From positions 186,001-250,000 of the forward strand of contig JAWKYB010000004.1 of NCBI GenBank assembly GCA_041396705.1: DNA of 64,000 bases. The letters run 5' to 3'. The position numbers and the translations under genes are program-made. Source of the DNA: Alphaproteobacteria bacterium (GTDB taxonomy: Bacteria; Pseudomonadota; Alphaproteobacteria; CALKHQ01). Of this stretch, positions 63,501-64,000 are shown one piece after another. Below the pieces are notes generated by a model that saw nothing but the letters and a program-made list of their open reading frames with translations, did not search any database and was not told the origin of the DNA. The first letter of the stretch is position 1, and every line of letters begins with the position of its first letter.

Positions 63501-63700
63501 TCGGCAATCTCTACGTCAACCGATCGATGATCGGCGCGGTGGTCGGCGTGCAGCCGTTCGGCGGCGAGGGGCTGAGCGGCACCGGACCGAAGGCCGGCGG
63601 CCCGCACTATCTGCCGCGCTTCGCGGTGGAGCGCGCGGTCAGCATCAACACCACCGCGGCGGGCGGCAACGCCAGCCTGCTGGCATTGGGCAGCGGCTAG
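60509..63700 (+). CDS. putA: Bifunctional proline dehydrogenase / L-glutamate gamma-semialdehyde dehydrogenase (PutA)
   Basis: The 1063-residue protein converts proline to glutamate in two steps. The proline dehydrogenase barrel (about 90-480) shows GVSIKLSALHPRYE, ICIDAEEADRLDLSLDL, GLAVQAYQKRA, VRLVKGAYWDSEIK, FATHNAHSLAA and FEFQRLHGMG. The aldehyde dehydrogenase part (about 570-1045) has ISPWNFPLAIFTGQVAAGLAAGN, AETGGLN with catalytic E819 and SAGQRCSALR with catalytic C853. The N terminus lacks the ribbon-helix-helix DNA-binding domain of E. coli-type PutA, and the length fits the short type without the extra C-terminal domain. ATG 60509 has GAGGA 5 bases upstream. Shorter than trifunctional forms, it is unlikely to regulate itself. 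Confidence 0.95.
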   Translation: MAADTDPTAPPFRMPTRPSWGATLDEARRAIDDAYRMDEAQAVDGLLARLALSAGDRAAIADRARRLVVAVREGRVTSGGIDAFLQEYGLDTREGVVLMCLAEALLRIPDAGTVDELIRDKLSEGDWAEHVGHSGSLLVNASSWALMLSGRLLRDDAPDAGELNRAMRRLLQRSGEPVIRQAMMQAMRIMGRQFVLAESIGAALKESREAEKAGYRYSYDMLGEAALTAADAQRYFDAYANAIEQVGRHGAGRGPVAGPGVSIKLSALHPRYEVAQAGRVTAELLPRIVALCELAKRHDIGICIDAEEADRLDLSLDLIAATAKEPALAGWEGLGLAVQAYQKRAIHLVDWLAGLAAGAGRRLMVRLVKGAYWDSEIKWAQVDGMAGYPVFTRKRTTDVSWLACAQALLADARAFYPQFATHNAHSLAAALIMAKATGRSDFEFQRLHGMGRPLYQAVVEKAQPDARVACRIYAPVGGHRDLLAYLVRRLLENGANTSFVNRLADDELPVDEVIADPVARLLATEPVANPAIVPPSALYGDARRNSRGEDLSDRSRLAALASAMQAASGPVAAAALVGGAAVAGPPGPVANPARRGETVGTVVEADREDVGRAIAAARTAQPAWDAQPVDARARCLERAADLYAQHRAALMALCVREAGKTLDDAVAEVREAEDFLRYYAAEARRLFGSPTELAGPTGERNSLALRGRGVFACISPWNFPLAIFTGQVAAGLAAGNAVLAKPAEQTPLIAWHAVQLLHQAGVPVDVLQFLPGRGETVGAALTAHAGIDGVAFTGSVETARLINRALAGREAPIAPLIAETGGLNCMIVDSTALPEQAIGDVVVSAFRSAGQRCSALRALFVQNEIADRLLAMLAGAMAELRVGDPADLATDVGPVIDADAHATLTAHAARMDREAKRIHMCGEPGGDGWFFGPRAYEVDGLARIGGEVFGPILHVIRFDARRLDAVVEEIAATGYGLTFGLHSRIDDRAEAMAARLPVGNLYVNRSMIGAVVGVQPFGGEGLSGTGPKAGGPHYLPRFAVERAVSINTTAAGGNASLLALGSG

Positions 63701-64000
63701 CGGGCGAAGCGCCGCGCCAGCGCCACGCTGACGCTGACCCCGGCGGCCACCGCCAGCGCCGGCCAGCCGACCGCCTCGCCGAGCACCAGCGCGGCAACCG
63801 CCATGCCGAAGAACGGCTGCAGCAGCTGGATCTGCGAGATCGCGGCGATGCCGCCGAGGGCAAGCCCGCGGTACCAGAAGATGAAGCCGATGAACATGCT
63901 GAACAGGGCGACATAGCCGAGGCCGAGCCAGGCCGGGGTGGCGACGTCCGCCAGGTTGTCCGGCCACAGGATCGCCAGCAGCGGCAGCACCAGCGGCAGC
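63697..64000 (-). CDS. EamA/DMT-superfamily transporter, 5' part beyond the window
   Basis: At least 101 C-terminal residues are visible: WLGLGYVALFSMFIGFIFWYRGLALGGIAAISQIQLLQPFFGMAVAALVLGEAVGWPALAVAAGVSVSVALARRF. This is the second EamA repeat, with the conserved QLLQPFFGMAVAALVLGE. The stop codon overlaps the putA stop by 2 bases (convergent, CTAG). The frame stays open to the window edge, so the N-terminal half is missing. It is distinct from the EamA gene on the other side of putA. Confidence 0.88.
   Translation of the reverse strand, partial: LPLVLPLLAILWPDNLADVATPAWLGLGYVALFSMFIGFIFWYRGLALGGIAAISQIQLLQPFFGMAVAALVLGEAVGWPALAVAAGVSVSVALARRFAR

Overview
The window is 64 kb of very GC-rich, densely coding bacterial DNA. 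Gene style (livFGHMJ, dpp, pot, TRAP and sugar ABC uptake operons, hyuAB paralogues, trifunctional PutA, Tat-type binding proteins, a dispersed GTCATGG-type palindrome) suggests a metabolically versatile alphaproteobacterium, probably of Rhodospirillales type. This placement is an inference from style, not from a marker gene. It is a catabolic and uptake region with no phage, plasmid, IS or CRISPR signal.

Layout. 0-5.1 kb (minus strand): two tandem hydantoinase-B-type genes followed by a TPR-sulfotransferase that runs off the left edge. 5.3-6.1 kb: a TauD/TfdA dioxygenase. 6.3-14.8 kb (minus): one operon of XRE-cupin regulator, peptide-type binding protein, two permeases, two ATPases (the second carrying a C-terminal GAF domain) and hydantoinase A. 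15.1-17.8 kb (plus): a small protein and a 793-residue metzincin-type protease with a proline-rich N-terminal part. 18.0-19.2 kb: an amidohydrolase. 19.3-23.9 kb (minus): a branched-chain amino-acid-type ABC operon. 24.5-25.2 kb: a Crp-type regulator.

25.5-34.5 kb is an acyl-CoA block: an acyl-CoA dehydrogenase and a feruloyl-CoA-synthetase-like ligase diverge from an enoyl-CoA hydratase, a MarR regulator, a TIM-barrel amidohydrolase and a TRAP transporter. The TRAP DctQ-DctM fusion is interrupted by an apparent frameshift. 34.5-53.1 kb is a hydantoin and N-carbamoyl-compound block: two ATP-dependent hydantoinase pairs (HyuA+HyuB), a D-hydantoinase-type cyclic amidohydrolase, an M20 N-carbamoyl-amino-acid hydrolase, two N-carbamoylsarcosine-amidase-like hydrolases, a hydantoin-racemase-like enzyme, an ornithine-cyclodeaminase homologue and a polyamine-type ABC transporter. 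Together they could import cyclic ureides, open them and split off the carbamoyl group. 53.2-54.4 kb encodes an Old Yellow Enzyme homologue, followed by tRNA-Lys(CTT). 54.8-59.4 kb is a sugar-type ABC operon. 59.5-64 kb holds PutA between two EamA-family transporters.

Many genes overlap by 1-13 bp (ATGA or TGATG junctions), so expression is largely operonic. In four of the five transporter systems where a binding-protein gene precedes permease genes, the space between them holds a strong inverted repeat, which fits differential expression of binding protein over permease.
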